DNA of 27,937 nt from assembly GCA_049999725.1 (NCBI GenBank), contig JBNGIS010004247.1, forward strand, positions 440,697 through 468,633, written 5' to 3'. The DNA comes from Haplomitrium mnioides. Taxonomy: Eukaryota; Marchantiophyta; Haplomitriopsida; Calobryales. The position numbers were made by a program, and so were the translations under genes. The notes under the pieces are model-generated. The model did no database searches and had not been told where the DNA came from. It saw only the letters and a list, made by a program, of their open reading frames with translations. Below, in pieces: positions 1 to 8,588 of the stretch. Within the stretch, counting starts at the first letter, position 1. Every line of letters begins with the position of its first letter.

Positions 1-25
1 CAGCTAGAGAACAGTGCTGATAACG
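1..25 (-). promoter_or_regulatory. Primer-binding site of a minus-strand copia element
   Basis: Read on the minus strand, the sequence just after the LTR end is CGTTATCAGCACTG, the junction and primer-binding type found in many plant Ty1/copia elements next to an LTR ending in CAACA. It would prime minus-strand cDNA synthesis. Its place directly beside the LTR at 26-295 shows that the element body runs leftward out of the window. The motif is recognised by eye from general knowledge of copia elements. Confidence 0.6.
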
Positions 26-295
26 TGTTGTAAGACAAAGGCCATTAGCTCATGAATCCAAGGTGAGGAATGGTGCAACAATCAATCTTATGAATCTTCA
101 CTCTTCTTCTCCTTCTCTTCTCTCTCTTCTCTCTTGTAATAATAATAATCAATCATCTCTTTACAAAGTACAAAGGATTAAGTATATGCTAATCATATAG
201 GATTAGCACTAATCCTAATACTAATCCTAATACTCTAATCATAGGTTTAAGACTAATCATCTATTAGTCTAATCATTTTTACATGCATTACAACA
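26..295 (-). repeat. Ty1/copia LTR (5' LTR of a minus-strand element)
   Basis: This 270-bp block is bounded by a perfect 8-bp inverted repeat, TGTTGTAA at the left and TTACAACA at the right, giving the TG...CA ends of an LTR. The PBS-like sequence at 1-25 makes this the 5' LTR of a minus-strand copia element. It contains a CT-rich tract (about 99-135) and AT-rich repeats of a CTAATC motif (about 188-270). The second LTR and target-site duplication cannot be checked because the body lies outside the window. It probably inserted into or next to the 5' part of the chromovirus that follows. Confidence 0.6.
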
Positions 296-551
296 ATTTA
301 TGTTTTATGGTAGATAGAAAATGGATTTGAACCAAGCTCCTTTAGAAGAGTTCAACTCCAAGTGTCACATTTTTATTTGAGTGACGTCTAAACAAATGCA
401 ACAAGATTTTCTTGTTCATAAGTTTGGAGAGAAGTTTGTAATTCAGTATTAGCATCAACTAAACCTTTTATTTTACCTATTCTTCATAACTGGAATGTGT
501 ATATATTTGTTTTCGTATGAGTTACAAATAGTTAAGTTGTGACAAAAAGTC
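296..551 (+). other. Leader-like sequence upstream of gag, no gene
   Basis: An AT-rich stretch between the copia LTR and the first gag codon. It probably holds the chromovirus 5' leader. A TGGTA at about 308-312 could be a decayed PBS of the TGGTATCAGAGC type, but the match breaks after five bases and I do not call it. No ORF or hairpin stands out. Confidence 0.35.
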
Positions 552-1450
552 ATGGAGGCGAATTCCTCCAATCTAGAAGCAGGAGCTTGGATGATGGCAA
601 AGTTGGAGGAACTTCAAGTAGCCCTTATAGCAAGCCAACAACAAACAAATATGTTAATGGAAGAGATGGTGAAAATGCGATTGCAACAAGAGAATGGAGA
701 AGTGAGTCCAGAAACATTTCTTCAAAAGATGAGCAAGTCGTGTAAAGTGGAGGCTTATGGAGGAAGCCGCATGGTAGGTAATGTTGAAGGATTGGTGTAT
801 CAGATGGAAGTTCATATGTTGTACTACCCACATGCATCAAATTTGAAAAAGAGTCTATTCGCAAGATCATTTTTAACGGAGCACGCATCTATTTGGCTAC
901 AAAGATGGGACAGACAAAACAATGCACGAGGAGAACAACTTTTGTGGAGTAGCCTTAAAGAAGGCTTATTATAAAATTTCAAAGTAGTAGACTCTATATT
1001 AATCACAAGAACTAAGCTTTGGGAGTTAGAGCAACAAGGAAGCGTTGCAAGGTACATTAAAGAGTTTCGAAGCTTACAAGTCCAAATTGAAGATATGAGT
1101 TCAGCCAAGACCCCTGACAAAATATTTGCAAGGATTGAAAAGAAGGATTTGAGGTGAAGTTACGATGAGAAATCCAAAGAATGTTAACAAAGCCATCTTG
1201 TTTGCTCAAAGAATTGAAGGAATATTGGGAATTGTGCAAATAGGAGGGAATTATGGTCCCATGCCTATGGAGTTGGGACATATCAAAAGAAGAAATTTCA
1301 ATCGCTCCAATCAACAACGAAGAGGACCACACAATGTTATTGAAAGAAGAAATTAAGAACGAAAAGAAACACAAACACGTTATAATTGTGGTCAAATAGG
1401 GCACATTGCACCAAATTTCAGAGCAATTCGATGTAATCGATGGCGAGTGC
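552..1450 (+). pseudogene. Chromovirus gag (capsid/nucleocapsid) remnant
   Basis: Gag coats the element's RNA in virus-like particles. The first 140 codons from the ATG at 552 are open; a TAA at 972-974 stops them, and the same frame continues to about 1155. The sense then moves to another frame from about 1165, which ends in a gag-like PMELG segment near 1260-1280. The order (retrotransposon gag core, linker, zinc knuckle) is normal for gypsy gag. At about 1380-1420 a CCHC knuckle survives only as YNCGQIGHIAPNF, with two cysteines changed to Tyr and Phe. The start at 552 fits gag better than the overlapping frame at 539. Several stops and one frameshift make it non-functional. Confidence 0.75.
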
Positions 1451-1493
1451 TCTGACGACCTCTTTATAATGTCAGCAATGGAGAAGATGAAGC

Positions 1494-1930
1494 ATGTCAA
1501 AGAAACGATGGGCACTAGTAAAAAGACCTTGTGGTTTTACTAGGATAAAGAAGAAAGGCGAGGAAAAGTTTCGACCCAAGCAAATATACTATATAGAAAA
1601 GCAAAAAAATGGAGGACTAATTGTGGTTGATGGATGGATGGAAGGATTGGCAATAAGAGTTTTGGTGGACTCCGAGATGGAAGAAAATTATCTATCAAGA
1701 ACGATAGCCTTGAAGTTGAAGTTTCCAATTGAAAAGGAAGAACATGAGGTGGTTGAAATGGCAAAATGGCAAAAGTGAGGCTATTGAACGTTTATCTCAA
1801 ACTATAGCTCTACACATAGGCAATTAAAAGGAGAATTTGGAATGGAAAATCATGACATTGGCCAGATATGATGCGATTCTAGGAATGAAATGGCTACGAA
1901 GATATAACCCACAAGTAGATTAGCGAAAGA
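1494..1930 (+). pseudogene. Chromovirus aspartic protease remnant
   Basis: The protease would process the gag-pol polyprotein. The open stretch to 1778 contains VDGWMEGLAIRVLVDS, the lead-in to a retropepsin active site, at about 1625-1672. The family normally reads D-S/T-G-A there; this copy reads DSEM, so the catalytic-loop Gly and Ala are lost, on top of stops. After 1778 the frame is lost, but a trace remains to about 1915: ARYDAILGMKWL at about 1862-1897 is the usual post-protease block. It sits between gag and RT as expected for gypsy elements. Confidence 0.65.
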
Positions 1931-1974
1931 AAATACTCACGATATCTCAATGGAAGATTCGAGGAGATCGAGTA

Positions 1975-2998
1975 CAACCTCATTCAAGGCACCTCCCCTT
2001 ATATGTGATTGGAGCATACTCAATCAAAAGACAAGACATGGTGTTTTTAGGGCTCATACGTGAACTCACAGTTGATAAGAAGGACTCAAAGAATAAAATT
2101 CCCCACAAATTTCAAGGTATTTTGAAAGAGTTTCACGATGTCTTTCCTAATGATTAACCCCATTGCTTGCCGCCTAAACAATGCATTGATCACAAGATTG
2201 AGGTTATTCTAAGAAGTATCCCACCATGTAAAGCATCATATCGATTGCCTCCTCATGAACTCGAGGAATGCAAATCTCTGATTACTAAATAATTGGAGAA
2301 GAGGTTCATTCAACCAAAAATCTCTCCTATGGTGCACCAATATTGTTTGTGAAAAACAAATGGGAGCGTGAGGATGTGTATTGACTATCAAACACTCAAC
2401 AAACAAACGGTGAAAAATAAATATCCATTTCCTAGAATGGATGATTTGTTTGATCAACTTCAAGGAGTAAATTAATTAACAAAGTTGAATTTGAGAAGCG
2501 GATACAATCAAATCCAAATTGCAGAAGTTGATGTGCAAAAGAAAGCATTTCAAAGTCGATATAGGCATTTCAAATATCTTGTTATGCTTTTTGGATTAAC
2601 TAATGCTCTTGCAACATTTATGGGTTTTATGAATGATATTTTTTCAATCTTATCTAGATAAGTTTGTTATTGTCTTTTTGGATGACATTCTCATTTACAG
2701 CAAAAATCTTCAAGAGCATCAACAACACCTTCGTACGGTTTTTAAGGTACTTCAAAATCACAAGCTATATGTGAAGATGTCAAAATGAGAAATTGGAAAA
2801 AGGGAGGGGTAGACTACTTGGGTCATCATGTGAGTGCATCAGGAATCCAAGTTATGGATGAAATAGTAGAGGCAATTCAGAAGTGAGAAGCTCATAGTGA
2901 TCACACACAACTAAGAGGATTTTTGGGGCTAACTAGGTTTTATCGTCGATTCGTGTAAGGTTTCACAAATAGCAGAACCATTGACCAACTTGCTCAAC
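1975..2998 (+). pseudogene. Chromovirus reverse transcriptase remnant
   Basis: The RT copies element RNA into DNA. A linker (about 2100-2210) reads KFQGILKEFHDVFPND, typical before gypsy RT. The fingers/palm block includes [20 protein letters not shown] (about 2377-2436) and [20 protein letters not shown]. The catalytic motif is present as VFLDDILIYS (about 2672-2701), with both aspartates of the xxDD box intact. A downstream block at about 2809-2960 (VDYLGHHVSASGIQV, LRGFLGLTRFYRRFV) is the RT thumb/connection. The frame shifts in a T-run at 2639-2645 and again near 2800, and there are several stops. Function is excluded, but the identity is clear. Confidence 0.85.
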
Positions 2999-3009
2999 AA
3001 AAGTCATAC

Positions 3010-3480
3010 GTGAATATGGGGAGCTATAGAAGAGTTGGTATTTCAAGCATTGAGGAATCACTTCTTCATGCTCCAATTCTTAAATGGTATGATTCTAAAC
3101 GACCAATCAAACTTTCGGTGGATGCATCAAGAAAAACCATAGGTGGAGTTTTGCAACAAGAATGGGAGGATGGTTGGCATTCTAATGCCTCTTTTTCTAG
3201 AAAATTGACAGATGCAGAGCAGAACTACCACACTACAGAATGAAAAGAATTGGCGATTCTGTTATCAACCAAGCATTGGAAGCACCATCTCGAAGATAAA
3301 GAGCTTGTGGTCGAAACCGACCATAAGCCTCTAATCTATCTAGAAACTCAAAAAGAGCTCTCAAAAAAGTAGATTCGATGGGCAGAGTAGAGACAACGGT
3401 TCCATATGAAGATGGTTTATATGGAAGGAAAATATCAAATTGCAGATGCCTTGACATGCATGCCTCAACTCAACATCATG
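3010..3480 (+). pseudogene. Chromovirus RNase H remnant
   Basis: RNase H removes RNA from the RNA:DNA hybrid during reverse transcription. The first motif reads KLSVDASRKTIGGVLQQE (about 3103-3156), holding the first catalytic Asp of Ty3 RNase H. Further on are FSRKLTDAEQNYHTTE (about 3193-3240) and VETDHKPLIYLE (about 3311-3346), the usual TDHKPL block. Stops follow at 3241 and twice near 3370-3390. The frame is the same as that of the integrase downstream, so RT connection, RNase H and integrase were one ORF. The segment YQIADALTCMPQ (about 3433-3468) is the normal junction between RNase H and integrase. Confidence 0.85.
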
Positions 3481-4640
3481 TCAGAAATCACAATTCATCC
3501 TACTTGGTGGACAGAAATATTGGCGGCAGTAAAGACAGATGAAGAGATCATCCCCACACAACAAAAGAACTTGGTGAAAGAGGTGAGAGGATTGATTTTC
3601 TTCCAAGATAAGGTATGGGTTCCCAATAATGTTAAGCTTCGCTTTGAGATTCTATATGAAGCACATGATTCCACAATTGGGAGCCATGTTGGAATTGAGA
3701 AGACTTTAGACCATCTTCAACAAGTTTATTATTGGCCTAAGATGCATTAAGATGTGGAATCTTATGTTCGGAGTTGCTTAGCTTGTCAACAAAACAAAGC
3801 TACCAACCTTAAATGAGGAGGCTTATTGCAACCATTACCTATTCCCAATCAACTATGGGAGTATGTGAGTATGGATATTGTGTGTGAGCTACCTCGTACT
3901 TCTACGAGCTATGATAATATTGTTGTTTTTGTGGACAAGCTTAGCAAAATGATTCAAATTTGTCCAACTACCAAATCGGTGACAACACATGAGTTCGCAC
4001 GAATTTATTTGGAAGTAGTCTACTATCACTATGGTCTTTCCAAAGTTATTATTTTTGACCGAGGTACTCAATTCACCAGCATGTTTTGGCGCACTATATT
4101 TGGTCTTCTCAAGACCAAACTGGCTATGTCTATTGCTTATCACCCGAAATCTGATGGTCAAACTAAATGGGCCAATCAAACCATCGAAGATATGCTACAA
4201 GCTTTTACTTTGAAAGAGAAAAAAGAGTGGGATTGGCTACTCCGTCTTATGGAGTTCTCGTACAATAACTCCATCAATAGTTCCACACGTGCCACACTTT
4301 TCTTTTTGATGTATGGTGAACATCCTACCACGATCTCTAATCTTCAACATGCATTACTGTCAACCTCTAAGAGAGCAACCGTTGATAATTTTCTCCATCA
4401 TCTACATCATAGAATTCGACAAGCCAAGGAAAAATTGGAAGTTGATCGTAATCGACAAAAGCAATATGCTGATACTTATCATCAAGAGGTATCCTTTGCT
4501 ATCGGTGACCAAGTTTGGCTCTCAACATCCAATCTTCCTTTGATTCATTCGCGTAAGTTAAGTGCTCGCTTTATTGGTCCTTTTTCTATCTCTTCTCGCA
4601 TTGGTGAAGTGGCTTATTGGTTGGTTTTACCTCCTCACAT
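3481..4640 (+). pseudogene. Chromovirus integrase remnant
   Basis: Integrase inserts the cDNA into the genome. The N-terminal HHCC zinc finger is visible: His at AHDSTIGSHVGIEKTL (about 3661-3708) and the cysteines in SCLACQ (about 3772-3789). Stops lie at 3748-3750 and just before 3826. The core contains the first Asp in MDIVCELPRTS (about 3871) and the second in FDRGTQF (about 4054). The third acidic residue, normally Glu in the segment after YHP..DGQT, is Lys here (QTKWANQ, about 4156-4180), so the D-D-E triad is broken. The C-terminal DRNRQKQYAD and FIGPF blocks are present. The long open stretch 3826-4866 is the best-preserved part of the element. Confidence 0.9.
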
Positions 4641-4739
4641 GAAGATTCATCCAATCTTTTATGTCTCCTTACTTCGGGCTTTTGTCCCTCGTTCTTCCTC
4701 TTTTACAAGTACCCAAAATCCCTTTCCACCACATGAACT

Positions 4740-4920
4740 TATTGAGGGTCACGAAGAGTATAAGGTTGAACAACTCTTGAAGAAATGTAAACGGTGTCAC
4801 GGTCGTCGTGAGATTGTTGAATATTTGGTTTGTTGGAAAAAATACCCTCTTTATGAAGCTACTTAGAAGCCATTGGAGAATTTGGATAATGTCTTTGCGC
4901 TTATTCAGTCTTTTGAGAAC
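4740..4920 (+). pseudogene. Chromodomain at the integrase C-terminus
   Basis: Chromodomains of this lineage are thought to steer integration toward marked heterochromatin. The segment starts at EGHEEYKVEQLL (about 4744-4779) and continues with VEYLVCWKKYPLYEAT (about 4816-4863), followed by a stop where the family has Trp (YEATW). TGG to TAG is a single G-to-A change. After it KPLENLDNVFALIQSFE completes the fold, so the stop removes the last helix. The LVCWKKYP core with its aromatic residues is typical and places the element among chromoviruses. Confidence 0.85.
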
Positions 4921-4951
4921 TCTCTTACTTGCAATGAGGACATTGCCTCTT

Positions 4952-4965
4952 AAAAGGGGGATGAT
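4952..4965 (+). promoter_or_regulatory. Polypurine tract of the chromovirus
   Basis: AAAAGGGGGA at 4952-4961, followed by TGAT, lies directly before the TG start of the LTR and just after the last integrase/chromodomain codons. It is the RNase H-resistant primer for plus-strand DNA synthesis. Its place fixes the element's orientation and left LTR boundary. Confidence 0.8.
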
Positions 4966-5088
4966 TGTAATGATCACTAACTTTAGAAAGCCATAGCTAA
5001 AAATGAAGTAAGATATAATGTCAACTATGTCTAAAAATCTATTACTAAGTTAGACTAATAGAAAGCGGTTGCTATTTTAGATAGTTGG

Positions 5089-5305
5089 ACATGTGGCAAA
5101 AAGAGAGAAAGTCAACAAATTAAAGTGAAAAAAGAGAGTACTTTAGAAGAGTATAAAGACACGTGGCAAGCCAAGAATTAAAGTGAAAAAAGGTTCTAAA
5201 GAAAAGGACATGTGGCACAAGGAGAGCTAAAGAGATAGAAGGTTCTAAAGATAAGAACACATGGCAAGAGGAAAATAAAAGTAAAAGGTGGTCTAATTAG
5301 AGCGA
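5089..5305 (+). repeat. Repeats with G-box-like ACACGTGGCA motif in LTR U3
   Basis: The motif A-C-A-[TC]-G-T-G-G-C-A, or its variant ACACATGGCA, starts at 5089, 5159, 5208 and 5257. The last three are exactly 49 bp apart and sit in repeats of similar sequence (motif, then a purine-rich stretch with GGTTCTAAAGA). The first unit is 70 bp. CACGTGGC is the core of plant G-box/ABRE sites bound by bZIP or bHLH factors, so this could be a repeated enhancer of the retrotransposon promoter. Presence is seen; function is inferred. Confidence 0.65.
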
Positions 5306-5393
5306 AAGAGAAAAAAGAGGTCCAATTAGAAGAGGATAGAAAAGCAACCAATGAAGTTCCTCCACCTATGTAAGCAAAGAGCTTTCTATCAAG

Positions 5394-5400
5394 TATATAA
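5394..5400 (+). promoter_or_regulatory. TATA box of the chromovirus LTR
   Basis: TATATAA lies about 140 bp before the LTR end, downstream of the G-box-like repeats and a CCAAT at 5348-5352. Transcription would be expected to start roughly 25-35 bp downstream, near 5425-5435. It is likely silent, as the element is decayed. Confidence 0.6.
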
Positions 5401-5535
5401 AGAAGGGAGAGTGCCCTTTTTGGCATCTCTTACCTTGGGGGTTTTTGAAGTTCTTTGTGCACCTCTTTTTATGCTAACTTATATGTGCTAAACTTGTGCT
5501 AATTTGTGTGTGTAATGTGGGTTTGTAGTGTTACA

Positions 5536-5895
5536 TGAACTTTCTAGCAAGGCATAGTTCACAACCTACTATAGAACATTGGAATGATATCAAGCGAGTA
5601 TTTAGATATTTGCAAGGAACCACTGACATGGGACTTTACTTCTCGAAACACAATGATCAAATCCTAACTGGTTATGCGGATGTAGGATACCTTTTCGATC
5701 TTGATGATGCTAAATCCCAAACCGGATATGTATTCCTATATAGCTCTACAGCCATATCATGGAAGAGTACTAAGAAAACTCTGACTTGCACATCTTCCAA
5801 CAATGTAGAGATAATAGCTCTGTATAAAGCCAATAGGGAATGCATATATTTACGTAGGATGATTGATCATGTTTATGTTTCTTGTGGTTTACCCT
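5536..5895 (+). pseudogene. Ty1/copia RNase H fragment
   Basis: The plus-strand reading frame matches the copia RNase H C-terminal part of pol: HWNDIKRVFRYLQGTTDMGL (about 5577-5636), then YADVGYLFDLDDAKSQTGYV (about 5673-5732) with the catalytic Asp, then AISWKSTKKTLTCTSSN and VEIIALYKANREC with the conserved acidic Glu (about 5808-5846). It runs to LRRMIDHVYVSCGLP and then joins the next element. The open frame to 5975 beyond this is chance reading into LTR sequence, and the first ATG is created at the chromovirus LTR junction. It is a pol fragment cut on both sides by other elements, and on the opposite strand to the copia LTR at 26-295. Confidence 0.85.
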
Positions 5896-8289
5896 CGCGA
5901 GAAGCCCTTAATTTACTTCCTCAAGCTCGGAAGAGGTCTTCTTTAACTTCCACCTTTGGAAGACAGTCCTCTTGAATGCTAGCCACACACTCCACCCCGA
6001 ATCTCAAATGGATCTTCTCCATAGTGCGCGGGCACTAACACAGCCACTCCTCTCTTGGCTCCACTTGAGAGATTAGCCCAAAAACGCACTCCAAGCGTCT
6101 CTAAGATTGATGCTCCTGCACAGTTGATGCTGAGATGACCCCAAGATCCCTCCTTGGCAGCCTCTCTCAAATTCAAGACCGAAAGAACTCCCTTCAGCTT
6201 CAAGTATCGAATCACCTCTGAATGCTGGTCAACATGCAGAGATGAGTACACATGGATTTCCTAAGCCTCAAGAGCTCTCCGCCCAGCGATTCTCAGCGCC
6301 TTTCCAATCCACCTTCACCCCTGCTAGCCCTCTGCATGAGTCCACTCACTTCAAGTGAAGCTTCACTAGAATTCTCTCTTCCCTCCCTCGTTGCATCTTC
6401 TTGTCGGAGATTGCTTTTGCACCTTAAGTTTGCATACACACCAACCTCTCAAACATCGGAATGCATCAATCTATACCCCCCTTGCGAGAGCTCTTCATTG
6501 GCGTTTCAGTAGTTTGAATGGTTTCTCGCCTTGTTGATTCCTGTCTATAGGATCTACGGCTAATACAATCCAAAGTTAACGGTATTCCGAAAAGGGCTGA
6601 TCCAAAGGGATCCGAAGACTGGTGAGTCCGAAATATTTCGTGGACGAGTGAGTCTGAAGAGAACCGTGGGACCATTGAGTCCGAAGTTGACCATGGAACC
6701 GCTGAACCCGAAGTTGACATGCTTCCAAAGTTGACCTGGTTCCAAAAGGCGCCGTCCGCCATCACTTTCCAAATGGAAGTTGGACCATCACTGAACCCCT
6801 GATTCTGAAGTTGACCAATAGACTATTGAGTCTGAAGTTGACCGTATAACCTCTTAATCTGAAGTTGACCCATTTCCGAAGGTTGATATTCACTGCTGCT
6901 TTCCAAGTGGAAGTTGGAACATCATTGAACCCCTGGTTCCGAAGTTCACCAACGGACTGCTAAGTTCGAAGTTGACCACGAAACCTCTGAATCCGAAGTT
7001 GATCCATTTCTGAAGGGTGTCGTCCACCGCCGCTTTCCAAGTGGAAGTTGGACCGTCACTAGAACCCGAGTTCTGAAGTTGACCAGCGGACTACTAAGTC
7101 CAAAGTTGACTGTGGAACCTCTGAATCCGAAGTTGACCCATTTCTGAAGGGCATCGTCCGCTGCCGCTTTCCAAGTAGAAGTTGGACCATTACTGGACCA
7201 TGGGTTCCAAAGTTGACCTAGTTCCGAAGGGCGCGTCCGTTACTACCTTCTAAGTGGAAGTTGGACCGTCACCAAACCTCGAGTTCTGAAGTTGACCAGC
7301 GGACTGCTAAGTCTGAAGTTGACCACGGAACCTTTGAATCCGAAGTTGACCCGTTTCCAAAGGGCATCGTCTGCCGTTGCTTTCCAAGTGGAAGTTGGAC
7401 CGTCACTGGACCCCGGGTTCCAAAGTTGACCTAGTTCCGAAGGGCACCGTCTACCCCTGCTTTGCAAGTGGAAGTTGGGTCGTCATTGGACCCCAAGGTT
7501 TGAAGTTGACCAGCGGACTGTTGAGTCCGAAGTTGACTGCGAAACCTTTGAATCTAAAGTTAACTATGGAACTAATGCAAAGGGCGCCATCCGCCAACTT
7601 TCCAAGTGGAAGTTGGATCGTGGCGCAGACCTGGGTTTTTGAAGTTAACTTGACTTGTGGGGACTCTAAGCGAGCATTCCTTCGGAAGGGATTCTGACCT
7701 ACCCCTCTTCCGATACTTTTTTCAGAACGTCCACCAAGTAGTTTTTTAGAAAGCTGAATTGAATTCGGATCTTGGTGAAGCCCATCAATGTTGAGGGAAA
7801 TGGAGCATCCCTCGATCCCTTGTGTCGTCGCTGCCTCACGATGGTCATCACCTTCGCCCTTCTGCTTCCAATCATTGCACCTGACGTGTTGGGCGCTTTC
7901 TATTTCCCTTGTTACTGCTTCAGCTGTTGTCCTGAAAGTTTTGATGTCACCCCTCGCCTTACCTGAGACCCCTCTCTTCTAGTGTTGAATCTTTGATTTA
8001 TGTCTTGATCCACTGATCTTCTTCATATGGGATTGCATTTTCCTCCTCTTCTGATGTCGCTCTTCCTTCCACCTCCTTGCTCATTACCTCTAGCGAGCCT
8101 CCCTTCCTCCCCTATCAGGATCCTGATTCCACTCTTTGGATCGGAAAGTTTAGGCGACCCTCTCTTACTTACTATTATGAGATGATTTGCTGCTTCTGGA
8201 GTGCCTTAGCCTCTAAGAATAAAGAAATGTTCCCCTGTTGCTTCTGATTCCTACGAATCCTCATTAGCACCTCATGTCACCGGTTGACA
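5892..8289 (-). repeat. 3' LTR of the long-LTR element, outer end truncated
   Basis: Left copy of the long LTR, 2,398 bp. On the minus strand it begins TGTCAACCGGTGACA next to the polypurine tract. It ends against the copia fragment at 5892, where similarity to the right copy starts. The right copy has about 122 further bases (9972-10093) before its own TG...CA terminus and PBS, so the outer U5 end of this left copy seems deleted. That explains the missing CA end. It holds the tandem array at 6600-7650 and near-unique flanks that match 10094-10760 and 11950-12588. Confidence 0.65.
6600..7650. repeat. Tandem array: 134-bp and 80-bp units of a 27-bp subrepeat (left LTR)
   Basis: The landmark TTTCCAAGTGGAAGTTGG (with variants) begins at 6766, 6900, 7034, 7168, 7247, 7381, 7461 and 7599. 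The spacings are 134, 134, 134, 79, 134, 80 and 138 bp. Inside, a 27-bp subrepeat of the type TGAGTCCGAAGTTGACC recurs. Thus 134 is about 5 x 27 and 80 about 3 x 27; the short unit lacks two subrepeats. It has no sustained coding sense; open frames here are a by-product of the repeat. It lies in the U3 part of the minus-strand LTR. Confidence 0.85.
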
Positions 8290-8304
8290 TAACTCCCCCT
8301 TTTA
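8290..8304 (-). promoter_or_regulatory. Polypurine tract of the long-LTR element
   Basis: On the minus strand, AAAAGGGGGAG followed by TTA lies directly before TGTCAACC, the LTR start. The equivalent site beside the right copy (12589 on) lacks it, as expected, since only the internal side of the 3' LTR carries a PPT. Confidence 0.7.
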
Positions 8305-8588
8305 GAACTTTCTTGCGAACACCCTCCTCCATTCCACTCTACGTGGTTGGGCATCTAGAGGTGAACTCACACAACAAAACTAACAACCACTAAACACACT
8401 CGAAGAGTCACACTACCCTAGTGCACTCACCCCCCTCAACCTCTTCCCTGGATCCCATACAAAAGTTGCGTCTCCAAATTTTGGTTTGAGGTGGATATTG
8501 GATATGCACAACAACATACCTTGTTGCCCTTCCTTCTCGTTTGTGAGACCACCCTTAGACTTGAGACCACTCTGCTGACCCTTCTCCC
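8305..8588. other. Internal non-coding part of the long-LTR element
   Basis: Sequence between the polypurine tract and the minus-strand ORF. I see no conserved motif. It would be the 3' untranslated part of the element RNA. A short CA repeat follows at about 8609-8622. Confidence 0.4.

Larger units (their letters stand above)
296..5535 (+). mobile_element. Decayed Ty3/gypsy chromovirus retrotransposon, 5' truncated or interrupted
   Basis: The domain order on the plus strand is gag, aspartic protease, reverse transcriptase, RNase H, integrase and chromodomain, followed by a polypurine tract and a 3' LTR. That order, with integrase last and a C-terminal chromodomain, defines plant Ty3/gypsy chromoviruses. 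There are many in-frame stops and at least three frameshifts, so it cannot make a working polyprotein. I see no matching 5' LTR or clear PBS upstream of gag. A copia LTR occupies 26-295, so the 5' LTR was probably interrupted or lost. The right edge (5535) abuts a copia RNase H remnant, suggesting insertion into an older copia copy. Confidence 0.85.
4966..5535 (+). repeat. 3' LTR of the chromovirus
   Basis: The 570-bp LTR begins TGTAATGATC just after the polypurine tract and ends GTGTTACA, giving matching TGTAA/TTACA termini. It contains 49-bp G-box-like repeats (5089-5305), a CCAAT box (5348-5352) and a TATA box (5394-5400), so U3 and the core promoter can be placed. The last A (5535) also forms the first base of a chance ATG with the copia remnant. 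A 5' LTR for comparison is missing and I see no target-site duplication. A start at 4962 (TGATTG) is possible, but the termini match less well. Confidence 0.7.

Noticed and set aside
5535-5975. Intact-looking 146-codon gene
   Set aside because: The ATG arises at the chromovirus LTR junction and the last 27 codons read into the next LTR; only a copia RNase H fragment is real.
6600-7650. CRISPR-like repeat array
   Set aside because: Repeats are contiguous and diverged with no unique spacers, in a plant retrotransposon LTR.
6466-7697. Several open frames with repeated NFGL/KLT-like sequence
   Set aside because: They are translations of the tandem array; the landmark repeat explains them and units do not keep one frame.
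5892-8289. Helitron or CACTA transposon instead of an LTR
   Set aside because: The CTCGCGAG palindrome at one end and a near-palindrome at the other suggested it, but PPT, PBS and the direct orientation of both copies fit an LTR element better.
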